64,000 nucleotides of DNA from Nocardiopsis terrae (GCF_014651695.1 NZ_BMXJ01000004.1:62001-126000); one strand, 5' to 3'. Numbered from the stretch's first letter, positions 17,515 through 26,805 are shown. Made by a program: numbers and translations. The notes: generated by a model from the sequence alone, not told the origin.

Positions 17515-17837
17515 CAACAATTCCCTCCGGCCTGTCCGCGCACCGCCGTCCCCCTGGCGTCGCGCCGCGACCCAGATTAAAGCAAGATGTCAATTTTTGG
17601 ACACGATCCGACCAATGTGTGGATAACATCGCACAGTGTGATCGCCGGGAATCTTGTCCCAGGTCAGCGAAACACCGCGGGGCGGGCGCCGGAAACGGCC
17701 GGGTGCCCCGGCCCTGCCGCCCGTCTCCGGCCCCCGGCGCAGCCCCCGGAGGAGGCGGGGACACGGATCTCCCGGGCCCGCCGTACGCGCCGGACCAGGG
17801 GCACGGCGTGCCGGACCGGGACCTAGACTTTCCTGCT
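17515..17837. other. Divergent intergenic region, glycosidase lipoprotein / menF
   Basis: No gene is seen. The half next to the lipoprotein gene is unusually AT-rich for this genome and includes a TTGACA on the minus strand (17593-17588). The half next to menF is GC-rich and ends in the TAGACT element. Confidence 0.5.
17824..17829 (+). promoter_or_regulatory. -10 element of a leaderless menF promoter
   Basis: TAGACT ends eight bases before the GTG at 17838; no Shine-Dalgarno lies between. Confidence 0.5.
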
Positions 17838-19121
17838 GTGAACGCCGTGCTGAGCCCACCGAAACTGTTCGTCCGCACCGTCCCCCTGCGCGACCGCGCC
17901 GGCAGCCTCGTCCGTCGGCTGCCCGAGGGAGCGGCCCTGGCCTGGTTGTCCGGGGACGACGGGATCGTGGGCTGGGGCGAGGCGGCACGGTTGGAGCCCG
18001 AAGCCGCCCCCGCCGGGACTCCGCCCACCGACAACTCCCGTATCGCCCAGGCGGCCCGCTGGTTCACCGGACTGCTGGAGCACGCCGAGGTCGAGGACGA
18101 GGTGGGCCTGCCCGGCACCGGCCTGGTCACCTTCGGCACGTTCACCTTCGCTCCCACCTCCCCGGGGTCGGCGCTCGTCGTGCCCCGGGTACTCGTGGGC
18201 CGCCGCGGCGACCGCGCCTGGCTGACCACCGTCACCGACGAGCCCGTCGAGCATCCCGAGGAGCTGCTGCGCCCCGCCACCGAGCCGCGCCCGGTCGGGC
18301 CCCTGGAGTGGCGGCCCGGTTCACTGACCCGTCAGGAGTGGATGGACGCGGTCGCCGGGACTGTCGGGCGCATCCGGGCGGGGGAACTGGAGAAGGCCGT
18401 ACTGGCCCGGGACGCCATCGCCCGGGCGCAGTCCCCCGTGGACGTGCGCGTCCTGCTGGAGCGGCTGCGCACCCGGTTCCCGTCCTGCTTCACCTTCTCC
18501 GTCGCCGGCATGGTCGGGGCCACCCCCGAGTTGCTGCTGCGCCGGGAGGGTGACCAGCTCACCTCGCTGGTGCTGGCCGGGACCCGCCCCCGCGGCGAGG
18601 ACGCCGAGTCCGACCGGCGCCTGGGCCAGGAGATGATGGCATCGGCCAAGGACGTCGAGGAACACGGGCTGGCGGTGGACTCGCTGCGCGCCGCGCTGGA
18701 ACCGCTCGCCGCGGAGCTGGCCGTCCCCGCCTGGCCGCACCTGCTCGGACTCGCCAACGTCCAGCACCTGGCCACCCGCGTCCACGCCCGCCTCGCCCCC
18801 GGGGTCTCGGCACTGGACGCGGTGGCGGCCCTGCACCCCACCGCGGCCGTGGGCGGGACCCCCACCGAAACGGCGATGCGGCTGATCGGTGAGGTCGAGG
18901 GGATGGACCGGGGCGGTTACACCGGGCCGGTCGGCTGGCTGGACGGCGCGGGCAACTCCGAATGGGGGATCGCGCTGCGCTGCGCCCGCGTGGACGGTTC
19001 AAGCGCGCGCCTGTACGCCGGCGGGGGGATCGTGGCCGGTTCGGACCCCGCCGCGGAGGCCGCCGAGACCGAGTCGAAGTTCCGGGTGATGCGCGAGGCC
19101 CTCGCCGACCCGCGGGGCTGA
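17838..19121 (+). CDS. menF: Isochorismate synthase
   Basis: A 427-residue chorismate-using enzyme that converts chorismate to isochorismate, the first step of the menaquinone branch completed by menD, menC, menB and menE later in this window. The family signatures are ELEKAVLARD, the loop LAGTRPRGEDAESDRRLG and HPTAAVGGTPTETA (about residues 335-348), followed by GYTGPVGWLDGAGNSEWGIA. An isochorismate synthase for siderophore catechols looks similar, but no catechol gene is nearby. GTG 17838 is supported by the adjacent -10. Confidence 0.9.
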   Translation: MNAVLSPPKLFVRTVPLRDRAGSLVRRLPEGAALAWLSGDDGIVGWGEAARLEPEAAPAGTPPTDNSRIAQAARWFTGLLEHAEVEDEVGLPGTGLVTFGTFTFAPTSPGSALVVPRVLVGRRGDRAWLTTVTDEPVEHPEELLRPATEPRPVGPLEWRPGSLTRQEWMDAVAGTVGRIRAGELEKAVLARDAIARAQSPVDVRVLLERLRTRFPSCFTFSVAGMVGATPELLLRREGDQLTSLVLAGTRPRGEDAESDRRLGQEMMASAKDVEEHGLAVDSLRAALEPLAAELAVPAWPHLLGLANVQHLATRVHARLAPGVSALDAVAALHPTAAVGGTPTETAMRLIGEVEGMDRGGYTGPVGWLDGAGNSEWGIALRCARVDGSSARLYAGGGIVAGSDPAAEAAETESKFRVMREALADPRG

Positions 19122-19192
19122 GTGCCCCGGAGACCCCCGGGGGCCGGGGCCGAGGTGGGGCGGACACGGGGTTCCGCGCCCGAAACGGGTTC

Positions 19193-19230
19193 TTGACATC
19201 CTGGAAACACCGCTGCGGCATCTTCGTGCC
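19193..19230 (+). promoter_or_regulatory. Promoter of the downstream GNAT gene
   Basis: A perfect TTGACA -35 at 19193-19198 precedes the GTG start at 19231 by 32 bp, so the transcript would begin close to the start codon. The -10 is weak (GCATCT, 19218-19223). Confidence 0.4.
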
Positions 19231-19680
19231 GTGAACGTCGAACTGGTCCCCTGGGACGACCCCGAGGCCGCCGCGCTGCGCTCCGGACAGCGGCGGGAGA
19301 TCGCCGAACGGTACGGCACTCCCGACTCCGAGCCCGGAACCCCGCCCTCCGCCGCCGACATCGCCGTGTTCGCGGTGGTGCGCGACGGCGCCGACAGGGC
19401 CGTGGGCTGTGGCGGCCTGCGCGACCTCGGTGAGGGAGCCGGTGAGGTCAAACGCATGTACGTGCTGCCCGAGCACCGAGGTTCGGGGGCGGCGGCGGTG
19501 TTGTTGAACGCCCTGGAGGAGTGGGCGCGCGATCGGGGGTGGAAGTGCCTGCGGCTGGAGACCGGTGACCGCCAGCCAGATGCGGTGCGCTTCTACACCC
19601 GTTCCGGCTACACGCCCGTGCCCGCCTTCGGCGCCTACGCGGACTCCCCCGGTTCCCTGTGCTTCGAGCGGACCCTCTAG
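19231..19680 (+). CDS. GNAT family N-acetyltransferase
   Basis: A 149-residue acetyltransferase. The acetyl-CoA loop is RMYVLPEHRGSGAAAVLLNA (Q/RxxGxG/A type), and VRFYTRSGYTPVPAFGAYA closes the fold. It resembles the small PA4866/YjaB-like GNATs; its substrate is unknown. GTG 19231 has no clear RBS. It converges on the phoX-like gene with a hairpin between. Confidence 0.85.
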   Translation: MNVELVPWDDPEAAALRSGQRREIAERYGTPDSEPGTPPSAADIAVFAVVRDGADRAVGCGGLRDLGEGAGEVKRMYVLPEHRGSGAAAVLLNALEEWARDRGWKCLRLETGDRQPDAVRFYTRSGYTPVPAFGAYADSPGSLCFERTL

Positions 19681-19717
19681 CGGCAACTGATTCTCGACTC
19701 CGGGGCCGGGAAGAGGA

Positions 19718-19760
19718 CCGGCCCCGGTCCCTCCCCCACGACGGAGAGGACCGGGGCCGG
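19718..19760. terminator. Terminator hairpin between convergent genes
   Basis: CCGGCCCCGGTCC (19718-19730) pairs with GGACCGGGGCCGG (19748-19760) around a 17-nt loop. Confidence 0.7.
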
Positions 19761-19817
19761 GGCCTGCGCCGGGCCCGTGGGGCCCGACCGGGTCAGGTCA
19801 CCGCTGTCGCGGCCGGT

Positions 19818-21839
19818 TCACTGGCCGACGTCGCGGCCGGCCTGGTGCCAGATGCACGCCACGGACGGGCGGGGGAAGTCGCCGTCGGGCCAGGTGCTGG
19901 TCGGCGACTCGAAGGTGCCGTTGTCGCCCGGGTGCTGCGGCGCGAGGAAGACGGTCTTGTTGTCCTCGCTGATGAAGGGGCCGCAGGCCTCCGCGCGCAC
20001 CGGCACCGTGGCGAAGGTCTTGAGCTCGCCGCGGAAGCGGCCCTCGACCGGCATGACGTGCAGGGCGTCGGCCGTGCCCAGCGAGCCGGGCTGGCCGTCG
20101 GTGGAGATCCACAGGTTGCCGTGCTTGTCGAAGGCCAGGTTGTCCGGCGACGAGATCGGCATCACCTTGGACTTGTCGAAGCCCGCGTAGTAGGTGTCGT
20201 CGTCCTCGGGGTCGCCGCACACCAGCGGCACGTTCCAGCCGAAGGACGTGGCGGCGTTGTCCTCGCCGTCCTCGATGATCTCCAGGATGTGGCCGTAGCG
20301 GTTGGGGCCGCGCGGGTTGGGCTCGTCGGCCTGGCCCGGCTCGCGGGCGGAGTTGTTGGTCAGGGCGCAGTAGACCTTGCCGGTGACCGGGCTGGGCTCG
20401 AAGTCCTCGGGGCGGTCCATCTTGGTGGCGCCCGCGGCGTCGGCCGCCAGCCGGGTGTGGACCAGCACCTCCTCGACGCTGAAGCCACGGACGAAGCTCT
20501 TGGTGGAGTTGCACAGGGCGATCCACTCGCCGGTGCCGTCGAACTCCCCGTCGGCGGGCAGGGCGCCGGAGCCGTCGATCTCCTCGGCCGGGCTGTTGCC
20601 GGTGAGCCTGGCGACGTAGAGCGTGCCCGAGTCCAGCAGCGTCAGGTTCTGGCGGCGCGACCCCTCGACGTACCGGCCGTCACTGACGAACTTGTACATG
20701 TAGTCGAAGCGCTCGTCGTCGCCCAGGTACACCACGACCCGCCCGTCGGCGGCCAGGATGGTGTTGGCGCCCTCGTGCTTGAAGCGGCCCAGCATGGTGC
20801 GCTTGACCGGCTTGGCCTGGGGGTCGAGGGGGTCGATCTCGACGACGTAGCCGAACCGGTTGGCCTCGTTGGGGTGCTTGGACAGGTCGAAGCGCTCGTC
20901 GACCCGGTCCCACCGGCGACCGGAGGCACGGGTGCTCAGGCCGTAGCGGTTGGTCTCGGCGGTGCCGGGCGCGTTGCTGAAGTACTGGTGGAAGTTCTCC
21001 TCCCCGCTGAGGAAGGTCCCCCAGGGGGTCATACCGCCCGCGCAGTTGTTGAGCATGCCCAGGACCTCGGTGCCCGTGGGGTCGGCCTCGGTCCTGAGCA
21101 GGTCGCTGCCGGCGGCGGGGCCCGAGAGGGTCACGGGGGTGGAGGTGTGGATGCGCCGGTTGAAGGAGCGCTCGCCCTCCGACAGCTTCCACTGGCCGGT
21201 CCCGCCGACGCGCTCCAGCTCGACCAGGGAGCCGCCGTGCGCGGCCATGACGACGCGGAGCTGCTCGGGGTCGGCGTTGGCTCCGCCGTTCCAGCCCGCG
21301 AACATGATGCTCTCGTTGGTGTACTCGTGGTTCACCCAGAGCAGGCCGTGGTCGTCGTCGAGCTGGTGGAAGCCGACGTAGTCGCAGTTGTAGCCGAACT
21401 GCTGGGCCTGGGCCTCGGCGGTCTGGGCGTTGACGTCGAACTCGGGGGCGCCGGGCAGGACGGGGTCGCCCCAGCGGATGATGACGTGCTGCTCGTAGTG
21501 CTTGGGCACGGTGAGCGCGTCGTCGTTGTTGGGCAGCACGCTCTTGAAGGTGAGGCGGGGCGCGGGGTGGGGGCGGTTCGGGCCGCGCTCGGCCGCCGCC
21601 GGGGTGAGGGAGGCCAGGCCGAAGGCGCTGGCCCCGGCGGTCACCGCGCCGGCGCGCAGCGCGGAGCGGCGGGAGAGGACGCCCTGGAAGATGTCGCCGA
21701 AGTAGGAGTTGGAGCTGGTGTTGGGCGCGGGGTGGAAACAGGCGTCGCCGCAGCGGTAGTGGCACGTCGCGCGGGATCTGCCGCCGCCCACGAGGTCGAG
21801 GAGGGGAAGCCGACGGCGCGGGGTCGCGGATTCGGGCAC
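19818..21839 (-). CDS. PhoX-like (DUF839) Tat-exported phosphatase
   Basis: A 673-residue protein of the PhoX/DUF839 family, Ca/Fe-dependent alkaline phosphatases exported folded. A twin-arginine signal is visible as SRRSALRAGAVTAG (RR at 57-58) with cleavage after about residue 83; the segment before it is long and holds CHYRCGDACFHP, a feature seen in family members. Family segments include GGMTPWGTFLSGEE, RFGYVVEIDP, ALTNNS and SPDNLAFDKHGNLWIS, covering the beta-propeller. GTG 21839 has an AAGGAG RBS at 6 nt. A PHO box lies upstream, so phosphate starvation through PhoP is the expected signal. Confidence 0.9.
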   Translation of the reverse strand: MPESATPRRRLPLLDLVGGGRSRATCHYRCGDACFHPAPNTSSNSYFGDIFQGVLSRRSALRAGAVTAGASAFGLASLTPAAAERGPNRPHPAPRLTFKSVLPNNDDALTVPKHYEQHVIIRWGDPVLPGAPEFDVNAQTAEAQAQQFGYNCDYVGFHQLDDDHGLLWVNHEYTNESIMFAGWNGGANADPEQLRVVMAAHGGSLVELERVGGTGQWKLSEGERSFNRRIHTSTPVTLSGPAAGSDLLRTEADPTGTEVLGMLNNCAGGMTPWGTFLSGEENFHQYFSNAPGTAETNRYGLSTRASGRRWDRVDERFDLSKHPNEANRFGYVVEIDPLDPQAKPVKRTMLGRFKHEGANTILAADGRVVVYLGDDERFDYMYKFVSDGRYVEGSRRQNLTLLDSGTLYVARLTGNSPAEEIDGSGALPADGEFDGTGEWIALCNSTKSFVRGFSVEEVLVHTRLAADAAGATKMDRPEDFEPSPVTGKVYCALTNNSAREPGQADEPNPRGPNRYGHILEIIEDGEDNAATSFGWNVPLVCGDPEDDDTYYAGFDKSKVMPISSPDNLAFDKHGNLWISTDGQPGSLGTADALHVMPVEGRFRGELKTFATVPVRAEACGPFISEDNKTVFLAPQHPGDNGTFESPTSTWPDGDFPRPSVACIWHQAGRDVGQ

Positions 21840-21971
21840 GCGTTACTCCTTGGGGATCGTGACCGCTCACACGCCCCGGGAGGAGCTGCGGGGCTCCGCC
21901 CGGGGTGCGGAGGCGATCGTGCAGGAGGTCTCCTGCCTGGTCGCTCACGACCTTGGCCGAGGTTTCACACG

Positions 21972-21993
21972 CTCCGGTGAAACCCGGGTGAAC
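21972..21993 (-). promoter_or_regulatory. PHO box (PhoP-binding direct repeats)
   Basis: Read on the minus strand, two adjacent 11-nt units, GTTCACCCGGG and TTTCACCGGAG, match the Streptomyces PHO-box direct-repeat pattern (GTTCAYYYRG-like). They lie about 133 nt upstream of the phosphatase start. The rest of the 21840-22144 gap shows no gene. Confidence 0.65.
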
Positions 21994-22144
21994 GCACCTA
22001 CAACTCCCCCCACATGTCGGGGGTGCTCACTCCGCACAGTCGTACGAACACTCAACGTGTGACCCTAGGCTGATCCTCGACTACCCCCGGGCTCCCGTCC
22101 ACCAGCCTCGCCCCGGCGGGTCGCGCTCCGAGCGGCCCCGGGCC

Positions 22145-22579
22145 TCAGTCGTACGTTCTGCCCAGCAGGGCTCCCTGACCGGACTGCAGCACGTGTGCGG
22201 ACTCCAGCGGGATCCAGAAGCACTCGAACCGGACCGGTTCCCCGGCCCCGTCGTCGTCCTCGGCGGAGAACCAGCGCCGGGGTACCGGTCCCTCCACCGC
22301 CAGCAGGAAGAAGTGTCGGCGCTGGAGCTCGAACCGGTACGGGGCGAGGTCGTGCTCGGCGGTCCCCAGCTCGCGCACCACGCGCAGGCCCGCCGGTCCG
22401 GTCTCCTCCCGGGCCTCCCGCAGGGCCGCCTCCTCCGGGGACTCGCCCGGGCGCACACCGCCGCCCGGGACCTGCAGCCCGACTTCCTCCGGCGGGTGGT
22501 CGACGTGGCGGAACACCAGCAGCCGTCCCGCACGGACGACGTAGCAGAGCGCCTTGTCGCGGACCGTCCGGACGGTCAC
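22145..22579 (-). CDS. Nudix hydrolase
   Basis: A 144-residue Nudix enzyme with an intact box at residues 40-62 (G40-x5-E46-x7-REAREETG), so Mg-dependent hydrolysis of a nucleoside diphosphate derivative is expected; the substrate is unknown. GTG 22579 overlaps the stop of the iron-transport ATPase gene as GTGA, making it the last gene of an iron-uptake operon and coupled to it. Nudix genes are not a usual part of FecBCDE-type systems. Confidence 0.88.
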   Translation of the reverse strand: MTVRTVRDKALCYVVRAGRLLVFRHVDHPPEEVGLQVPGGGVRPGESPEEAALREAREETGPAGLRVVRELGTAEHDLAPYRFELQRRHFFLLAVEGPVPRRWFSAEDDDGAGEPVRFECFWIPLESAHVLQSGQGALLGRTYD

Positions 22580-23427
22580 ACGGCTCCCGTGCTGCGGCCG
22601 ACGGGGACGATGAGCGGACCGCCGGTGACCGGGTCCTCGGTGACCACGGCCTCCAGGTCGAAGGCCTTCCGCAGGAGTTCGGGGGTGAGCACCTCGGCGG
22701 GGCTCCCGCTGGCCACCACCCGGCCCTCGCGCATGGTGATGACGGTGTCGGCGTAGCGCGCGGCCAGGTTCAGGTCGTGCAGCACCATCACGATCGTCCG
22801 CCCGCCCTGCCGGTGCAGTTCCTGGACCAGGTCCAGGACGTCGACCTGGTGCACCAGGTCCAGGAACGTGGTGGGTTCGTCCAGCAGCAGCAGGTCCGTG
22901 CCCTGGGCCAGCACCATCGAGATCCACGCGCGCTGGCGCTGGCCTCCGGACAGTTCCTGGATCGGGGTGTCGGCCAGCTCCAGCAGGCCGGTCTGTGCGA
23001 GGGCCCGGGAGACCGCCTGGTGGTCGTCGCCCGACCACTGCCGGTACCACCGCTGGGACGGGTGACGGCCCCGGGCGACCAGGTCGGCGACGGTGAGGCC
23101 GTCAGGGGCGACCGGCTGCTGCGGAAGGACCCCCAGCACCTGTGCCACCTCGCGGGTGGGCACCCGGTGGATGTCGCGGCCGTCGAGCTCGACCACGCCC
23201 GACTTCGGACGCATGAGGCGGCCCAGGGCGCGCAGCATAGTGGACTTCCCGCAACCGTTGGGCCCGATCACGCAGGTGATGGTGCCCTCGACGATGTCGG
23301 CGTCCAGGCCGTCGACGACGGTGTGGTCGTCGTAGGCCAGGGTGAGGCCGCGGGCGCTCAGCCGGGAGGGTGCGCGGTCGGTGGCGGGGCCCTCGGCCTG
23401 AGCGGCTGGACTGGGTGAAGTGGTCAC
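22576..23427 (-). CDS. Ferric-siderophore ABC transporter ATPase (FecE/FepC type)
   Basis: A 283-residue ATP-binding subunit for siderophore import. Walker A GPNGCGKST is at 55-63, LSGGQ at 159-163 and Walker B LLLLDEP at about 180-186. The segment HQVDVLDLVQELHRQGGRTI is typical of FepC/FhuC. It starts at GTG 23427, overlapping the permease stop (GTGA). It works with the two permeases upstream and the binding lipoprotein encoded divergently. Confidence 0.93.
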   Translation of the reverse strand: MTTSPSPAAQAEGPATDRAPSRLSARGLTLAYDDHTVVDGLDADIVEGTITCVIGPNGCGKSTMLRALGRLMRPKSGVVELDGRDIHRVPTREVAQVLGVLPQQPVAPDGLTVADLVARGRHPSQRWYRQWSGDDHQAVSRALAQTGLLELADTPIQELSGGQRQRAWISMVLAQGTDLLLLDEPTTFLDLVHQVDVLDLVQELHRQGGRTIVMVLHDLNLAARYADTVITMREGRVVASGSPAEVLTPELLRKAFDLEAVVTEDPVTGGPLIVPVGRSTGAV

Positions 23428-24533
23428 GCTTGGGCCTTTCGGTTGCCGCGGACGAGCAGGTAGATGAGGTAGAGGGCGCCCAGGCAGCCGGTGACCACAC
23501 CGACCGGGAGCTGGATGTTGGTCAGCAGGTTGCGGGCGATGAGGTCGGCGCCGCAGGTCAGTGTGGCCCCCACCAGGGCGGACAGCAGGACCGGCGGCCT
23601 GGGTGCGCGGGCCAGGCGCAGGGCGATCTGCGGGCAGGCCAGGGAGACGAACAGGATCGGCCCGGCGGCCGAGGTCCCGAAGGCGGCCAGCAGCACGGCC
23701 AGCACCAGCATCGAGGTGCGGGCCCGTTCCAGGGGCAGGCCCAGGCCCCGGGCCACGTCGTCGCTGTAGGAGAGCGTGTCCAGGGTGCGCGCGGCCACCA
23801 GGGCCAGCGGCAGCAGCACAGCCAGGGCCAGGGCGGTGGGCAGGGCGTTGGTCCAGGTCCGCATGGTCAGGCTGCCCGCGATCCACACCATGGCGCGGCC
23901 GGTGTCGGTGACCTCGCCGAGGGTGAGCATCCACAGGGTGATGTTCATCAGGACCGCCGACATGCCCACGCCCACCAGCAGCAGCCGGTAGCCGTCGATG
24001 CCGCCGCGACGGGCCAGGGCGTAGCAGAGCAGGCCGGAGGCCAGTCCGCTCACGAGGGCGACGGCGGGGATGCCGAAGGAGGCCGTGGTGCCGCTGACGA
24101 TGCCGTAGCTGCCGCCGAACGCCAGGACCGCGACCACGCCGGCGCTGGCTCCGTGGGTGACGCCGAGCAGGTCGGGGCTGGCCAGGGGGTTGCGCATGAT
24201 GGTCTGGGTGACGGCCCCGGCCGCGGCCAGGGCGGCTCCGGCCAGCAGACCGACCACCACGCGGGGCATTCGCACCCGCCAGAGCGTGAAGTAGTGCTCG
24301 TAGTCGGTGCCGATGATGTGCGCCCACACCTGGCCGGGGGTCAGGACGGTCTCCCCGATCATGAGGTTGAGCCACACCAGCACGGCCATGACCAGTGTCG
24401 TCACGGCGCCGGCCAGGACGAAGCGCGGCCGCCACGGGAGCGCCACGGGCCCCAGGCGCAGGACCCGGTACCGCAGTGCCAGGCGGGCCAGGGCGCGCTC
24501 GCGGCCGTCGGTGGGGGTGAGGGTGGAGGTCAT
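23424..24533 (-). CDS. Ferric-siderophore ABC transporter permease (FecCD family), second
   Basis: A 369-residue permease with about nine to ten helices. The FecCD motifs are present: RMPRVVVGLLAGAALAAAGA, QTIMRNPLASPDLLGVTHGA, and GPILFVSLACPQIALRLA. ATG 24533 overlaps the first permease's stop (ATGA). It is expected to form a heterodimer with the protein encoded just upstream. Confidence 0.93.
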   Translation of the reverse strand: MTSTLTPTDGRERALARLALRYRVLRLGPVALPWRPRFVLAGAVTTLVMAVLVWLNLMIGETVLTPGQVWAHIIGTDYEHYFTLWRVRMPRVVVGLLAGAALAAAGAVTQTIMRNPLASPDLLGVTHGASAGVVAVLAFGGSYGIVSGTTASFGIPAVALVSGLASGLLCYALARRGGIDGYRLLLVGVGMSAVLMNITLWMLTLGEVTDTGRAMVWIAGSLTMRTWTNALPTALALAVLLPLALVAARTLDTLSYSDDVARGLGLPLERARTSMLVLAVLLAAFGTSAAGPILFVSLACPQIALRLARAPRPPVLLSALVGATLTCGADLIARNLLTNIQLPVGVVTGCLGALYLIYLLVRGNRKAQA

Positions 24534-25612
24534 AGGGAGAGCAGCCTCCGGCGGCGGACGACGTAGATGAAGAACGGGGCACCGATCAGGGCGAGGACCA
24601 CACCGACCTGGAGTTCGCCCGGCGGGGCGAGGAAGCGGCCGAGCACGTCGGCGGTCAGGAGCAGGACCGCGCCCATCAGGGCCGAGTAGGGCAGCAGCCA
24701 CCGGTGGTCGGAGCCGGCGACGGCCCGGGCCACGTGCGGCACGATGAGGCCGACGAAGGCGATCGGCCCGCAGGCGGCCACGGTGGCGCCGGTGAGCAGG
24801 GTGATGGCGACCAGCCCCGTCAGGCGGGCCCGGCCCACCCGGTGTCCCAGGGCGCGTGCGGTGTCCTCGCCCAGGGCCAGGGCGTTGAGCGCGCCGGCGT
24901 TGGACAGGGCGAGGAGGATGCCCACGACCACGAAGGGCAGCAGCTGGGGGATGATGTCGGGGTCGCGGCCCACGAGGGAGCCCACCCGCCAGAACCGGAA
25001 GTTGTCCATGGTGGCCCGGTCCAGCAGGACCACCCCCGAGACCACGGAGTAGCACAGCCAGCTGACGGCGGTCCCGGCCAGGGCCAGGGTGATGGGTGTG
25101 GGTCCGCGTCCGGGGACGGAGCCGATGGCGTAGACGACGACGGCGGCGAGTGCGGCGCCGCCGAAGGCGAGCGCGGACTGGGCCTGGACTGCGGTGATGC
25201 CGGCCAGCGCGATGCCCAGGACGACCGCCAGGGCGGCCCCGAAGGTGACGCCGAGGATGCTGGGGTCGCCGAGGGGGTTGCGGGTGTGGCCCTGCATGAG
25301 TGCGCCGCCCAGTCCCAGGCTGATCCCGGCGAGCACGCCCAGGGCGGTGCGGGGCAGCCGGATCTGGTGGACGATGATGTCGGCCTCGCGGTCGGCGGTC
25401 CCGGCGAGCGCCTGCCACACGGTTACGGGGTCCAGGGCGCGGGCGCCCACGAGGACGCTCGCGGCCACGACCGCTCCCAGGGCGAGCGCCAGGGCCGCCA
25501 GCCCGGCGAGGCGACGTGCGCGTCGGGCCCCGAGTACGCCCCCGCGCAGGTCGGAGGCGTCCGGGGCGGGGGCCGACACGGGGCTCGGGGGCGGCCCGCT
25601 GGTGTCGTGCAC
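24530..25612 (-). CDS. Ferric-siderophore ABC transporter permease (FecCD family), first
   Basis: A 360-residue permease with multiple helices and the matching motifs RLPRTALGVLAGISLGLGGA, GHTRNPLGDPSILGVTFGA and GPIAFVGLIVPHVARA. The GTG at 25612 follows a GGGAGA RBS. It is the first gene of the minus-strand uptake operon and starts 40 bp from the iron box, so it should be repressed by IdeR when iron is sufficient. Confidence 0.92.
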   Translation of the reverse strand: MHDTSGPPPSPVSAPAPDASDLRGGVLGARRARRLAGLAALALALGAVVAASVLVGARALDPVTVWQALAGTADREADIIVHQIRLPRTALGVLAGISLGLGGALMQGHTRNPLGDPSILGVTFGAALAVVLGIALAGITAVQAQSALAFGGAALAAVVVYAIGSVPGRGPTPITLALAGTAVSWLCYSVVSGVVLLDRATMDNFRFWRVGSLVGRDPDIIPQLLPFVVVGILLALSNAGALNALALGEDTARALGHRVGRARLTGLVAITLLTGATVAACGPIAFVGLIVPHVARAVAGSDHRWLLPYSALMGAVLLLTADVLGRFLAPPGELQVGVVLALIGAPFFIYVVRRRRLLSL

Positions 25613-25651
25613 CGAGGTCTCCCATCATGACGAAGGCCAGGTCAACCTTAG

Positions 25652-25670
25652 TTAGGTTTGCCTAGCCACA
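25652..25670. promoter_or_regulatory. IdeR/DtxR-type iron box between divergent uptake operons
   Basis: TTAGGTTTGCCTAGCCACA matches the iron-box consensus in about 14 of 19 positions, with the left arm nearly complete. It lies between the permease operon (minus) and the binding-protein gene (plus), so one site may control both. Confidence 0.7.
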
Positions 25671-25779
25671 CTTTGATGATCTAAGTTTGCCACGTCCCAA
25701 CCAGGAACCACACATCCGGGGTATGTCCCCCGCTGCTCGCATGCCCCAGATCGTCCCCTAACCGATGGAGTACCTGAGA

Positions 25780-26805
25780 ATGAACGCCTGGACCCCGCTG
25801 CGCCGTGCGGGCCTGCCCACCGTCGCGACGGCCGCGGCCGTCGCCCTGCTCACCGCCTGCGGGGCGAGCGGCCCGGCCGAGGACACCTCCGACGGGACCG
25901 GAGGTGAGTCCGCCGAGGGCTACCCGATGACGGTCGAGCACCAGATGGGCGAGACCGAGGTCCCGGCGCCGCCGGAGCGCGTGCTGCCGCTGGACGCCGC
26001 CTTCGTGGACTCCACCCTGGCCCTGGGCGGCAACGTCGTGGGCTTCACCACGTTCTCCGAGGACGTCACCGAGCTGCCGGACTACCTCCGCAACAGCGAG
26101 TGGAACACCGGCACCGCCGACGACGCCGAGCCCGTGGGGCTGCTGTGGGACCTGGACCCGGAGCTGGTGGCCGCCACCGAACCCGACCTGATCCTGTCCG
26201 CCGAGGTCCGCCACGGCGACGGCTACGGCCAGTTCACCGAGATCGCGCCCACGGTCATGTCCGAGACCACCGGTGCGATCTGGAAGGACAACCTGCGCCT
26301 GACCGCCCAGGCCCTGAACGCCGAGGACCGGGCCGAGGAACTGCTCACCGAGTACGAGGAGCGCGCCGCCGCGATCGGCGAGGAGATCGTGGAGTCCAAC
26401 GGCGGTGAGGCCCCGACCGTGTCGGTGGCCCGCTTCGCCGGTGACGAGGAGGGTGTGCGCCTGTACACCCCCACGTCCTACGTCGGCGTGATCCTGGAGG
26501 ACGTGGGCCTGGAGCCCGGCCCCGGCGTGGACACCGGGACCGACGAGATCATCACCTACCACAGCCAGGAGCGCCTGCTCGACCTGGACGCCGACCACGT
26601 GTTCGTGGCCACCTACGACGACGGTGGCGCCGACGGTGTCCAGGAGTCCAAGGAGGAGTACCAGTCCAGCCCGCTGTGGAGCGAGCTGGAGGGTGAGATC
26701 ACCGAGGTCGACGACGGTTACTGGATCTCGGGCGTGGGCCTGATCGCCGCCCACGAGACCCTGGACGACATCGCCGAGATCTTCGGCGTCGACGCCCAGC
26801 GCTGA
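25780..26805 (+). CDS. Siderophore-binding lipoprotein (FepB/FecB type)
   Basis: A 341-residue solute-binding protein. The signal peptide ends in lipobox LLTAC (Cys about 27), followed by an acidic Gly/Ser linker. The mature part has the FecB pattern: APPERVLPLDAAFVDSTLALG at the start, then EPDLILSAEVRHGDGYGQFTEIAPTV. It captures a ferric siderophore outside the membrane and delivers it to the divergently encoded permeases. ATG 25780 is preferred (GGAG nine bases upstream); ATG 25765 would add five residues. It is followed by a decarboxylase gene, so uptake and biosynthesis share this transcript. Confidence 0.9.
   Translation: MNAWTPLRRAGLPTVATAAAVALLTACGASGPAEDTSDGTGGESAEGYPMTVEHQMGETEVPAPPERVLPLDAAFVDSTLALGGNVVGFTTFSEDVTELPDYLRNSEWNTGTADDAEPVGLLWDLDPELVAATEPDLILSAEVRHGDGYGQFTEIAPTVMSETTGAIWKDNLRLTAQALNAEDRAEELLTEYEERAAAIGEEIVESNGGEAPTVSVARFAGDEEGVRLYTPTSYVGVILEDVGLEPGPGVDTGTDEIITYHSQERLLDLDADHVFVATYDDGGADGVQESKEEYQSSPLWSELEGEITEVDDGYWISGVGLIAAHETLDDIAEIFGVDAQR

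Noticed and set aside
17838-19121. MenF as a catechol-siderophore isochorismate synthase
   Set aside because: No DHB-forming or NRPS genes are near, while menD, menC, menB and menE are in the same window; menaquinone synthesis explains it.
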